64,000 nt of DNA from Enchytraeus crypticus (Eukaryota; Annelida; Clitellata; Enchytraeida; Enchytraeidae). The stretch lies in the NCBI GenBank assembly GCA_905160935.1, contig CAJHZI010000882.1, positions 1,349,501 to 1,413,500 of the forward strand. The letters run 5' to 3'. Of the stretch, positions 23,675-34,500 are shown one piece after another. The first letter of the stretch is position 1. Every line of letters begins with the position of its first letter. The position numbers and the translations under genes are program-made. The notes beneath the pieces are model-generated. The model made no database searches. It was not told the DNA's origin and worked only from the letters and a program-made list of their open reading frames with translations.

Positions 23675-25940
23675 TCACGCAGATTTAAAATAAATATTCA
23701 TGTACATAAATTTGTGGTAGAGGCCTAGCTTGTAGTTAATAAAAGAACTCGGTCGATGAGCTTGTCAATGGAGTACTAACTTTTGTCACTTGCCTACTTG
23801 GTTCCCCATATATTTATTAGCGCTACTGTGGCATTTTATTTAAGTACCGCCATATAAAATATTTGTTGATTGATAAGTGATAGTTTTATTATAAATACAA
23901 AAATTGGAGACTTTTCTCAATACTCAGTACTTATGAGTACGTCAGTTTTATGTTAATATAGAGAATACAAATCTTAATGGAAATTTATGGCCACATTGAC
24001 TAGGTTGCCACTATTAGTAGTAAAATAATAAACTTTAATTACAGTTCTGCCTACTCCCAATTTAATATTCTTAATTGATGAACTAACTTGTAATTGATTT
24101 TATTAGTTAATTTAATTAATAATAAACTAATATAATTAGCTATTAGATTTATTTGTCTGCAACATTATAAAAATATAGCTGTATCATGTCCATCAGTTTT
24201 AATATGTTAATACTTTTACTGTCTTTTCAACTTATCTCGTCTTTAGATCTCTACTTTTTCCCACAAATTGATATCGAGAGCATTAGCTCTAGATTATCTT
24301 TGAAACTGAGATGTTTCCTGTCAGGATAAGGACTGCTACCTTTTCTGTAACAAAATTCTACTCTATTGCGATATGAATTATGTAATGTTAAATTTTATTT
24401 AATTTTTCCTTATATTATTTAAGTTTTGTTATTTAAGTTTTCCCGTTTGTCACTGAAGAATAGATTAACCGTATATATGCGCTGATGTTCTGACGGGCGT
24501 CTAATAACTCGTAGTTGAGAAAACAATTGAAAACCGCATGCGCCTTAGTATTCCTAAGCAAAAGACTTCATTAATTTTTTAAGAACATGACATTGTATGT
24601 AGCATATGTGACGAGATCAACTTATTGACTGATGAAAATGTGTTTAGTGAGAGTAGAGCGAAAGCAAACTGCGAATAATAATATCTTTCTTTGCTTTTGA
24701 CAGTAATTATAGGCCTCATATGTCAGTTGACTAACGTGAAACTTTTATTACTAGTATTGCGGAGTAAAGCATGTCCTGTGTGTGTGTGTATCGTGATGCT
24801 AAATTTCATTCTACTTGTAAAGGCGATCTCCTAACTGAATAGTGGCATGTAGGCACAAGAGTACTTATATGAACAATAAACTCACGTACGGGCGCTTGAT
24901 GCGAAATGCTGATATAAATATTCTCCTCCTACTGTGCATGTTTTGTTTTCAAGCTTCAAAAGACCCATACAGACCTAGTTAAAACATTTGTTGAACACAG
25001 CTGTTTGTTTTTAACTGGACCTTTATGACATTGTTAGAAAAGTTAATTTATATCGGTTGTAGTTGGACTGTTTTCTGCTCCTGGCTGGGTATGATTTGGA
25101 CGTGGCGCAAGTTTAGTCTTGTTCAGTGTTTGCCAGCGGATGATTAATGCTTACTACAAAACACTTCAGTTGTAAAACAGAAACATATTATTCGGACAAC
25201 CCTCAGGCTGTCCGTTATGTGTTTGTAATTTTACCTGAGCTGTTTGGGGCATCTTGTTTATGCTTTTTAAACTACTTTATTTAGTTGTTAGTGGTTTGCT
25301 AGTTTATTGGATGCTCAATAATTACCAGTGACCCTTTTTTAATATTGTTTTTTATTTGTTATAATTGTATTTCTACCGGTGTTTGTGTTTCCTGTTGTTA
25401 TAACTTTTCTACCGGTGTTCTTGCGATTTAGTTTTGTTTCTTAAGGCTTTACCTTTTCATTCTTTATTAATGTACTTATGCCTAATTATAATATCTTGTA
25501 ATTGTTGACGTTCTTCCTTGTTTTTGTAAGGATTAACGTAAACAGTTTTAAAGGATGCTTTATACTGTGTCATGATTAGCATATTATGCAATGATTTATT
25601 AAATTTTATTGTGTATTTGATTGTATCATACTAGTTTATTCTTCCAATCGCTGCCGCTCATTGATCAATCTTTGCTGTTTTTTGTTATTACGGATTAGGT
25701 GCCCTAGTTAACTAATTATTCAATTAATAACAATTTATCAATTTGAAATAAAGGTTTTTTGCTGGGCTGCGTGCAGATGCTTAAAACAAACTGTGTCTTC
25801 CTGGAAATCAACTTTTATTAGGCGGTCATTGTATTTCGTTATGATTCTATTCAGCATATGCTTGATAATGTAGTTAAGTTACCCTTTGACGTCTGCATTA
25901 TATTGTCGTAAAATTCTAATTAGTTATTGCCACATCTGAA
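23675..25940. other. Gene-free stretch
   Basis: About 2.3 kb of AT-rich DNA without any exon, RNA gene or repeat that I can support. Confidence 0.45.
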
Positions 25941-25943
25941 ATT

Positions 25944-25975
<32 letters not shown>

Positions 25976-25989
25976 CATATATATATATA

Positions 25990-26031
<42 letters not shown>
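25944..26031. repeat. (TA)n microsatellite, left of mariner insertion
   Basis: A TA-rich run broken by TATGTATA and ACTAATA. It abuts the mariner left end. A matching TA run abuts the right end (26825-26872). Confidence 0.92.
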
Positions 26032-26033
<2 letters not shown>

Positions 26034-26036
<3 letters not shown>

Positions 26037-26819
26037 TGTGAGTATAAAAAAAACATGTGCGCAGTCTTTCGCCCATAACTTTGGTATTAGTGAACCGATT
26101 TTTTAAATTTTTGCATAGGTATAATCAGGAACACATTTGCTATAGAATAACGTTAAGTGACTCTGTTAATTATTATTTTTGCGTTGAAGCAGTGCTTGAA
26201 AATATGCGCGACTGAAAATATTCAGTTTAAGTAAATCAATCGCTACAGAATGTTTACAAATCCGTGGCTTAACAAAAAACGAAACAAGCAGTATTATACT
26301 GCTACTGTCAACTGTCAAAGCTTAATTATGCTCAAAGTGCCCTCCTTTAGCTGGAATACAAGCTCGGAGACGCTTGCGCCACTCATCTATTGCTGTATCA
26401 ATGACAGATTGCTTCATGTCTTGCCAAACGTCCACCAGGCGTTGTTTCAACTCGTCCACGTTATTTATTTTCTTCTTTTCGGTGTAATTTCTTTAATAAG
26501 CAATCTGGCCCTCCCAGAATCCAGTTTTTTGTTGGAAATTCGGCAATCAACCAATGTGAGCCACAACCCTTTAAGAGGTACAAGTTTTTGTGAACTCTTA
26601 ATCTGCTTTAGTAAACACCATTTTAAAATTTAAACAAAGACAGACTATGTTTGTAAAATCGTCTGCTATTGTTTAAAATATACCGGAATTGTCACAAAAA
26701 CTAGATTTAAGATTGATACTTTTCTTCTACTTTATAATTCTGAAACAGTTTTCAAAATCGGTTCACAAATGTCAAAGTTGTGGATGAAATACTGCGCACA
26801 TGCTTTTTTATGACTCATA

Positions 26820-26822
<3 letters not shown>
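26034..26822 (-). mobile_element. Decayed Tc1/mariner transposon (789 bp)
   Basis: The left end is CACTGTGAGTATAAAAAAAA, then CATGTGCGCAGT. The right end is (inverted) CACTATGAGTCATAAAAAAG, then CATGTGCGCAGTA. A TA lies on each side. On the minus strand, around 26460-26325, a frame reads DELKQRLVDVWQDMKQSVID, then EWRKRLRAC.PAKGGHFEH and a stop. That is the typical C-terminus of mariner-type transposases. The catalytic core is missing, so it is a deletion derivative. It is embedded in a TA microsatellite, which provides many TA targets. Confidence 0.85.

Positions 26823-26824
<2 letters not shown>

Positions 26825-26872
<48 letters not shown>
26825..26872. repeat. (TA)n microsatellite, right of mariner insertion
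   Basis: An uninterrupted TA run directly after the transposon. Confidence 0.95.
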
Positions 26873-26873
<1 letters not shown>

Positions 26874-27071
26874 TGTAATTATCTGCTGGTGTACTGTTTG
26901 CTGTCCGAGATACGTTTACTTGTGACCTAGGCTTGTGATATACAACGAAGCCTTGTGACCAAATCTCGTGTGAGTGTGAAATATGATGATCTCAATTGTG
27001 ACCTGCGTTGTTTGGGTCACGAGCATATTATATGAAACTACGTGTAGAAACATCTTATGTCTATAAACTTA

Positions 27072-27204
27072 TGTTGGCTGGAGCCAGTTGCGATGTTATT
27101 CGACCATGGATCAGTATGTGCGGTGTTCTAACCCTGGGCTCGCCCGTCACTGACTTCGCTTTCGAGTGAGGAAACTGACGTTAACATTATCTTTACCAGC
27201 TTTT
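27072..27204 (+). repeat. SINE S1 copy
   Basis: GGCTGGAGCCAGTTGCGATG, GATCAGTATGTGCGG, GCTCGCCCGTCACTGACTTC and GAAACTGACGTTAACATTA match. The family's GGTAAGATATT block is shortened to TTATT. Confidence 0.88.
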
Positions 27205-27417
27205 AAAATATTATTCTTATAAAAGAATTTACTTAACCGCTAAACATGAACCTGTGGTTCGCTTTTTGACTAACTTCAGCATCGAGTGTTTGTGAATAAG
27301 TTTAGATATCGTTTAATTTTTATTACTTTTACTTTCGCGAGCAGGATAATAATTTATACTTAGTAGAGTTGAAGACGAATCTCATTATAAATTAGAAGAT
27401 AAGAATGGCAGAGTAGA

Positions 27418-27500
27418 GAGTGATAGAGAGAGAGAGAGTGAGAGAGAGTGAGAAAGCTAGAGCGAGTGAGAGAAACATGGAGAGTGAGAAGGAGAAACAG
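27418..27500. repeat. GA-rich low-complexity block
   Basis: Runs of GAGAGAGAG and GAGTGAGAG. They keep a minus-strand frame (27360-27554) open. It is not a gene. Confidence 0.85.
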
Positions 27501-27504
27501 AGGA

Positions 27505-28490
27505 GATTTTTCCCTATATTTGAGCATAATTTGGGGAAAGAAAGGGTTAAACAATAGTTAGATCGATATTGTCAGGATGTTGTGATTTCTATGCTTTGAA
27601 TGTTGTGTTTGCTGTATTGATTTTCCATACTATGTTGTGGACAACCAGCAATATTCTAATCTGCTGTTACCCTGTTACCCACTCACAGTTAAACTCTCAT
27701 CGCTAACCGATGTCTAACTTCCCAGCTTACTCTCTTAATGTATTCCACTTTTCAGCTTTTCTTAATCCAGTCAAAGAAATCTTAAGTCTTTTCTGCATTT
27801 CTAGAGCGACGTAAACTTCAGGTAGACAGCTTTGTTTTCCTTTATTTTTCTTCTGGTATCCTTGAGTTGCGCCCAACACGTAATCTACCTTTCTTTCTAT
27901 TTCTTAACTTTGTCTGCTAGGTTGCCGGAATTTAGATTTGCACTTTTAGTTGAACTTTTTTGCTCATCCGGCTTGATTTTGATTCTATAGTTTTCATTGT
28001 TATCTGTGACAACAATAGCACTCTAATTGTTGTTGTTGTCATTGTTTTTTCTTATGTTTTAACTATTAGACGCACTGAGTAGAGCGACACCTGGAAAATC
28101 AGTAACAAATATAACGGAGTATTGCTTAAACTTTGTGTGAATGATATTGAGATCTGGTATTGTGTTTTAACAATAAAAAAAAAGACAAGCACATGTTTGT
28201 TGTAGTAGTTTAATTAGATGCTCGATAGATGATGCTATTTGACCCAGTATCTTATCTATGAAGTATTTTCCTGCTAATCGTTGACTGCAATCAATCACAT
28301 GTAGAACGGCTTATTTATTTCAACTCTTTAATTGATTTTATTAAAGCGAATTATTTGCACTTTTGAACAACTCGGGATAGTCTAACCAGGCCACTAATAT
28401 CTGAGATTATTTAAACACATAAAAGTTTACCTTATACTCTTATCACTACATCCATTCCTGGTAACAACACTGCAATAATAGGCTCATCCT
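27505..28490. other. Gene-free stretch
   Basis: No recognisable exon or repeat. Confidence 0.45.
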
Positions 28491-28493
28491 ACT

Positions 28494-28680
28494 TAGTTCA
28501 GTTGCCCTCTCAGATAACAACAGGACATCCAATCTGAGAAAAGTATATTTATAGCAATAGAAACCTGAAGATCTAACATGTAGATTATCTACATGTTACA
28601 CCTTCAGGTTTCTAATGCTATAAATATACTTTTCTCAGATTGGATGTCCTGTTGTTATCTGAGAGGGCGACTGAGCTAAC
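28494..28680. mobile_element. Foldback (palindromic) MITE, ~187 bp
   Basis: The left arm TTAGTTCAGTTGCCCTCTCA ... ATCTAACATGTAGAT is mirrored almost perfectly by the right arm ATCTACATGTTACACC ... TGAGAGGGCGACTGAGCTAA. Each arm is about 90 bases with practically no loop, so the single strand would form one long hairpin. I see no coding capacity. Confidence 0.85.
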
Positions 28681-28682
28681 AA

Positions 28683-28800
28683 CGGAAACAAACAGCAATG
28701 AAACGCTGGAGACAATAGGCGGTCGCTGCTAAAGAAGAGCTTTTTCACGTTGATCCCCTGTTGCAGCCTGTAGCAGCGCTGGTTATTATTATTTTATTTT
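28683..28800 (-). mobile_element. Retroelement 3'-end fragment, first copy
   Basis: AACAGCAATGAAACGCTGGA, ..AAGAGCTTTTTCACGTTGAT.CCCTGT and TTATTATTATTTTA correspond to 29500-29590 (AACAGCATTAAATCGCTGGA, ..AAAAGCTTGTTCACGTTGTT.GCCTGT and TTATTATTATTATT). They are two copies of the same sequence, both ending at a TTA/ATT-rich tract. Which strand is the sense strand is inferred from the ORF beside them. Confidence 0.6.
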
Positions 28801-29590
28801 TTTACCCCGGGTGTAAAGAACCCGAGGTTTGATAAAAGCGATTCAAGCAATATGAGCTCAATCGCCGCCCGGCTACTCGAGGTCGTCTAGCGGCTTAAAA
28901 ATGATGAAGCAGACTGCATTAAATCTGTGCTAAGTCATGGAAAGCCTTTGCAAATAAAAGAGGTCTCTCGCTTATGTCCGATTCGCTGTGCAATAAGTCT
29001 GCCTATGCCATTAATGAAGTCAACTCCATCGGGATTCAGGGGGCCCATGGTTTCAATGGCCACCGGAACAACTTCATACCCTAAGGATAGATCACGGTAT
29101 TTGTCCATTTTCTTAGAGGCGGCTAGTTCAGCAGCTCCACCGGCAGAGACTAAAGTCGTATTTAGGTAGGAGTTTGCCACAGTGTCAATGACCGTGACGT
29201 CCCATATGGCATACGTACCACTGCACCAAGACACTAAAGTTATGCTGTCCGGGCGCTTGCCATCTGACCTGGACAACCCGCTTGGTTCCTTAGAGGAAGG
29301 GATGCCCGCTCGTGAAAGTGCTCGCCAAATTATGTTGTTATTATTATTTTTAATGCCCTGGGTTGTATAGGGCCCTGGGCTAAAAATAAGATAAGAGAAA
29401 GACTTTATTTAATTAAAAGTAATTAAATGAAAAATGAAAAAGAAATATTTAAAATAACTCCTCCACGCTCTGGGAGGCCGCATTCGGCAATGTGCCACGA
29501 ATGCAAACAGCATTAAATCGCTGGAGTGCAATGGACATATGCTGCCATATAAAAGCTTGTTCACGTTGTTCGCCTGTAAATTATTATTAT
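28800..29590 (-). mobile_element. Non-LTR retrotransposon fragment with a putative restriction-like endonuclease domain
   Basis: The minus-strand frame at 29276-28935 reads RPDSITLVSWCSG..AIWDVTVIDTVANSYL, then GGAAELAASKKMDKYRDL. I recall similar PDG.TL.PW..G...WDVTV....Y...GGAAE.A...K..KY.DL polypeptides from invertebrate retroelement proteins. The spaced RPD...WDVTV...K..KY pattern resembles a PD-(D/E)XK nuclease of the R2/CRE kind. Only this C-terminal part is readable and no reverse transcriptase is present. The family assignment is tentative. Confidence 0.5.
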
Positions 29591-29599
29591 TATTAATAA

Positions 29600-31176
29600 T
29601 TATTATTAACTTCATAGTTATTATCTTCATTATTACTACTATGATATAGGTTACACTAGAACTGCTGTTGTGTCGTTTTACTAAGTTGACACTAAATTGA
29701 CTTAGGAAGATTTTAATCTCTGATTAAAAAGTAATTGTAATCAGTGGATTAATAATAAGTCGTTGTAGTCTCTTTGCAACTTAAAGTAAAAGTTCCTGAA
29801 AACAATTTAAAGCCTTGTGAAAGTAATTCGTTCACTAACTAAGGACTACAATTGCAATGTGATAAAGACTACAATGTGATAGAAATAGATCACTGTATAA
29901 AGAGATAGTTTTGTATAAATCGACTTTAAAAATGATAGGCTGCTATAGATGTGGAGGTTTTGGTTTAAGTCTTTGTATTGTGCGACGAAATAAATGTTAA
30001 ATTTGTCTGCAGCTCTGTATATAACTGCAAAAACTATAGGTCTATGCTTCTAAGTGTTTTGCTGGTTTGTGTTTTCATCATTTCTATTCATATGATATAT
30101 CGATAATTTAAAGGAATTATTATGATTCTGTTTGCAGATACTGTACGATACTTATACTGGTCATAGGTTGCATCGACCACTCTGTTATTTGGCTAACACA
30201 GCCTTCATCTGATGATATTTAATATCTCGTGTGCGCCAAGTGAACAGATGGAAAATTATATCAGTTGATAGATTACCGAACGTTATATCGAGTTGCATTA
30301 GAATATGGTGATAGAATAATTATACGAGTGGCAGCGTGTAAGTGATAAATGACAGTAGATAATATTGTGTGATTGGCTCAATATTAGCTTAAGTGGGAGT
30401 GAATATTAATTACTTGAACGAGCACTATATTATATAGTGTCCGTTGATTTAGTGCGCTGAATGAAGCGAGTGATATGAAATCTAGGATATATAATAAGAA
30501 AGGCTTGAATGTGAAATGTAATGTATACAATTTATAGTGTATATAGTGCATAGGCCGCGGGTTTTACAAATTGGCAAGTTATGAAGTCAACTTTTATTTA
30601 TCTTACTGGAAATCAAGCAGGGGATTGAAAGGTCTGAGTATAGTATAATAGATCTAAGCACTGCTAAGATATTCAAAATCCTTGTAGAGATTTCTGGCTG
30701 GAGGTAACCTAGCCTATCGTATTACACATTCGATGCCGTTACATCTACAAAATTTATTTTACACTTACGGAATATATTTGACACCTATGGAATTGTGACA
30801 TGTGAGTAACCTGTTGTTCATAGAAGAGAATTCATGTCATTGTTTAATCATAGATCACTTCTATCCTCTGAGCGGCATCTGAGTTCTATCTCTTCATCAT
30901 TACAAGCTGAGGTAGCGTTGTGGACCATTCGGCCGTATTATTGACTGAGTGAGAGAAAGACATAGGCCTTACTCAATCGAAACTGTAAACAGAGTTGTAG
31001 TGTATAGGACTGCAAGTTCTTCACAATTCAGTGATGTCTGAAAGACTAAATTAGTGATTGTAAAGACGGGCGTTTAGTGTTCTATACTTTTCAAGGATTC
31101 TTGAAGTAAGTAGCAGTTACTGTTGCTAGTATAGTATAAATAGGTAGTGTAGATCCTAACAGAGGACTGCGACAAG
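29600..31176. other. Upstream region of the CAS gene
   Basis: About 1.6 kb of AT-rich DNA with no recognised repeat. It should contain the promoter and 5' UTR of the CAS gene. A TATAAATA lies only ~40 bases before the ATG (31134-31141), which is too weak and too close to call a TATA box with confidence. A non-coding first exon further upstream is possible. Confidence 0.45.
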
Positions 31177-31584
31177 ATGGCAACAGCTCGAGCTGTGTAC
31201 AGCAACACGGCGGACACGGCCGAGGAGCTAAGCTTCAGTCAGGGTGAGATCCTGAGGGTGCTCGAGGTCGATGTGGGGGGACTGGCGGGGTGGTGGCTCT
31301 GCTCCCTCAGGGGTCGCACAGGCATCGCCCCTGGTAATCGCTTACAGCTCATCTCACCCGGGAGCTGCCCCAGCCCGTCGAGAAGATCATCGGAGAGGTG
31401 TGGTACTCCGGATATGAGCGGGGGAGGAAGAGGTACCCTGAGTGTATGTGGAGGTGGGAGACGCACCCCAGATATCAGTGATCAGCGTTCATGTAGGGGT
31501 GGATCGGCTGTCTCACCCCTCGCTCGACAGGACGGGTTAAGTCGCAGTGGCAGCTTTCGTCAGCAGGCAACAAATAGAACGGTT
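31177..31584 (+). CDS. p130CAS: CAS exon 1 (SH3 domain)
   Basis: It starts at the ATG of MATARAVYSN and encodes the whole SH3 domain plus a Ser/Gly/Arg-rich linker. The donor is uncertain. GTAATG after 31584 and GTTGTA after 31581 both leave phase 0, which matches the next acceptor. GTTAAG after 31535 leaves the wrong phase. The exon is much more GC-rich than its surroundings. Confidence 0.85.
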
Positions 31585-34500
31585 GTAATGATTGTCCAAT
31601 TCTCTTTTGTATTGATTATAATTTTGCTTTTTAAAATATAAATAAATTAATTTGATTTAAATTGCTTTTGTATTTAATTCAATGAATGCCTGTTCAATTC
31701 TCTAATTAATTGATTTAAGCTTATCATGAGTTTACTCTTGTTAGATTAATTAGTTGTTAATGCTTTAAATGATTAAATGAAACTAATTTCTAGTCAGTAA
31801 TTTCGAACTTCCCTAAAATTATACCGATATACATTAGCTTTTCCTCTGACAACTAATCTAACAGTAGAAATTCCGTTACAAGCTTCAGAGCTGCAAAGTA
31901 ATAGTTTAGCAGATACATTTCTTTTTCTTAGAAATTTTTATTACTAGCAGTCAGTTTATTCCTGACTTCCTCATTGACTCTGGGAAAGGTTTTATCAGGA
32001 AGAGTTTTTCATCTGATTGCTCTCATATACGATATTCGATGTATGTTACGGCAGTGCAACAAGTGTAACAAGTATGATATTTTAATGTGAGGTCGGCGAG
32101 GTCGAGTGCTGAGGTGTATGTATGTTAATACCAAGTCTATCATTTATGATGTTTATACTGTTATGTGTGTGTTAATAGCAAGTCTGTCATTTATGATGTT
32201 TATACTGTTATATGTGTGTTAATAACAAGTCTGTCATTTATGATGTTTATACTGTTATATGTGTGTTAATAACAAGTCTGTCATTTATGATGTTTATACT
32301 GTTATATGTGTGTTAATAACAAGTCTATCATTTATGATGTTTATACTGTTATATGTGTGTTAATAACAAGTCTGTCATTTATGATGTTTATACTGTTGTA
32401 TGTGTGTTAATAACAAGTCTATCATTTATGATGTTTACAGCGTTTAATGTATCTTAGCACCAAGTCTATCTTTTATGTTTATAATGTTTATACTACTATA
32501 CGCATGTTAATGCAGTGCGATCAGTCATCCACGTACGATACTCCTCAGCTGTTGTCGGCCCACCAGGACCTGCAGGACTACGACGTGCCCTCAGTGAGGT
32601 ACCAGGGCGAGGGCCAGCACCCCCCAACACGCCCCGGGGCCAGGCTGGACCACTCCGCCTGTAACTACGACTCCCCTGCCACACTGAGACACGAGTACGA
32701 CACCCTGAGAGATATCAGAGAAATGAGCAGAGCTCTCAATGAAATACAGTCCGCTGGGTTAATGGCGGATTCGTCGCAGAATTACGATTCACCTTTGACC
32801 CTGAAACGTGACGCGTGTAGCGAACAGAATTACGATTCTCCACAAACGTTACTTACAATTCAAGAACAGAATTACGATTCCCCCCTGACGTTGCTAGCTA
32901 ACAGTCAATTGACTTATCAGACTCCGCAGTCTCTGAGAAGCTGTCAAGTCTCGTCACGGTACAGTCTGCAGTCTTGCAGAGATCAGCGAGGTGGTTGTGG
33001 TTCACCGCGACAAGCTAGCAACGACGTGTACGACTCTCCGATGAATCTGATCAGAAATTCCCCCATAGAATCAATTAACGACGTGTACGATTCGCCCTTT
33101 AGGAATTCCCCGTGCCCGGTGATTAGAAGGGAAGACTCTCCCCACACCCTCACTCGAGCTGGCTCTAAGTCTCAGGGTCAGGAGAGGAGCTGCGAGGGTT
33201 CTGCCTCTCCCCTGAGAGTTACCGATGTGAGTAATCACGCCTTCACGAATCGCTCGTCTCATTTTCGTGACCATGGTTTGAATTATATAGAACACATATC
33301 AGGAGGTAATAACCAATGTGACAGTCCCAAAGAACATTGTGCGGGTATTGGACAACGGCAGCAGCTCTGTCACATGGGGGAGTATGATGTTCCAGGTAAT
33401 GTCAGCGCCGCCCGGTGTAGTGGAGGTGTGTTATCGATCCTGTCCAATAGGTCGAGTGTTCTCTCCTCTGTCGGGTCAAGGTCGTCAGCCTGCAGTGGAT
33501 CGAGTCCATCAGGGTCGGCGAGGTCGAGTGCTGAGGTGTATGAGCTGAATCCGCTGGAATCTTCAGCTTTGAGAGGCTGCAATGTGCAAGTTGGAAACAT
33601 CAGGTTTGTAAGCTTGATTTAGACGTCATACCGTTTCTATACCCACGTATACATGTAGGACGCAATCTTTGCCAGTTTAACAGATATAATTATTATAAAT
33701 ATAATGAGGTAGTTTTATCTATCTGTCTGTCTGAAGTAACTCAGATACAGCGCTGTCATCTGGCGAGTATATATTTAAAAGCAGCGTCATATTTATAATT
33801 TCTAAATGGTTTCACTAATTACAGCTCTCACATATGTCGAGTGTAAATTTTTGGCAAATATAAATTTAATCGAAGCATCATATTTAGAATTTCTAATTAA
33901 AACAACACTTTCACATATAAGAAATTTTTATAGATTGAGTTATTGAAGAAGTTTATGGTACATTGCTAGAACGTCTGTCTTAGGATTGAGATGTTAGAGT
34001 TAAAAGTGGCCATTTTTCCTAGATGTGTGCATTTTTGCATACTGGTACATCTAGTTTACAAATAATGTAGGAGGATTAACAATGTTTGCTATAAGAGCAT
34101 CGTAGCTGATATATTTCTATGGCCCTGATTAATTAGTCTGTAGTAAATTACTGTATATATTATAGTCTAAGCTAGTCTTGGATGCGATTTAAGGAGACGT
34201 TCGTTTCTAGTAAAATTTTTGTGTGTTTTATATTCCAGCTGCATTAAAAAAGTCTACATTAATTTACTATGTATTTTTGATTTATCTGCTTTTTATATCA
34301 TCAGCACACAAGGCCTACATACAGCTATCTTCATCAAATAGTCACATTTTGCTATATAATAGTTAAAATTAATAAACATTAATAATAAAAATATTAATAA
34401 AGTCTGTTACTTCATACAAGGATGATGTCAGGAACATCCCCCAACCCATGTCACTACAAATCAATTCCTCCAAACAATTTGAAAAAGAAACATATGCTGA

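Noticed and set aside
31134-31141. TATA box of the CAS gene
   Set aside because: It lies only ~40 bases before the ATG in AT-rich DNA. A start site there would leave almost no 5' UTR, and the true promoter may be further upstream.
33071-33600. Antisense open frames over CAS exon 2
   Set aside because: They are shadows of the GC-rich coding exon on the other strand. There is no similarity of their own.
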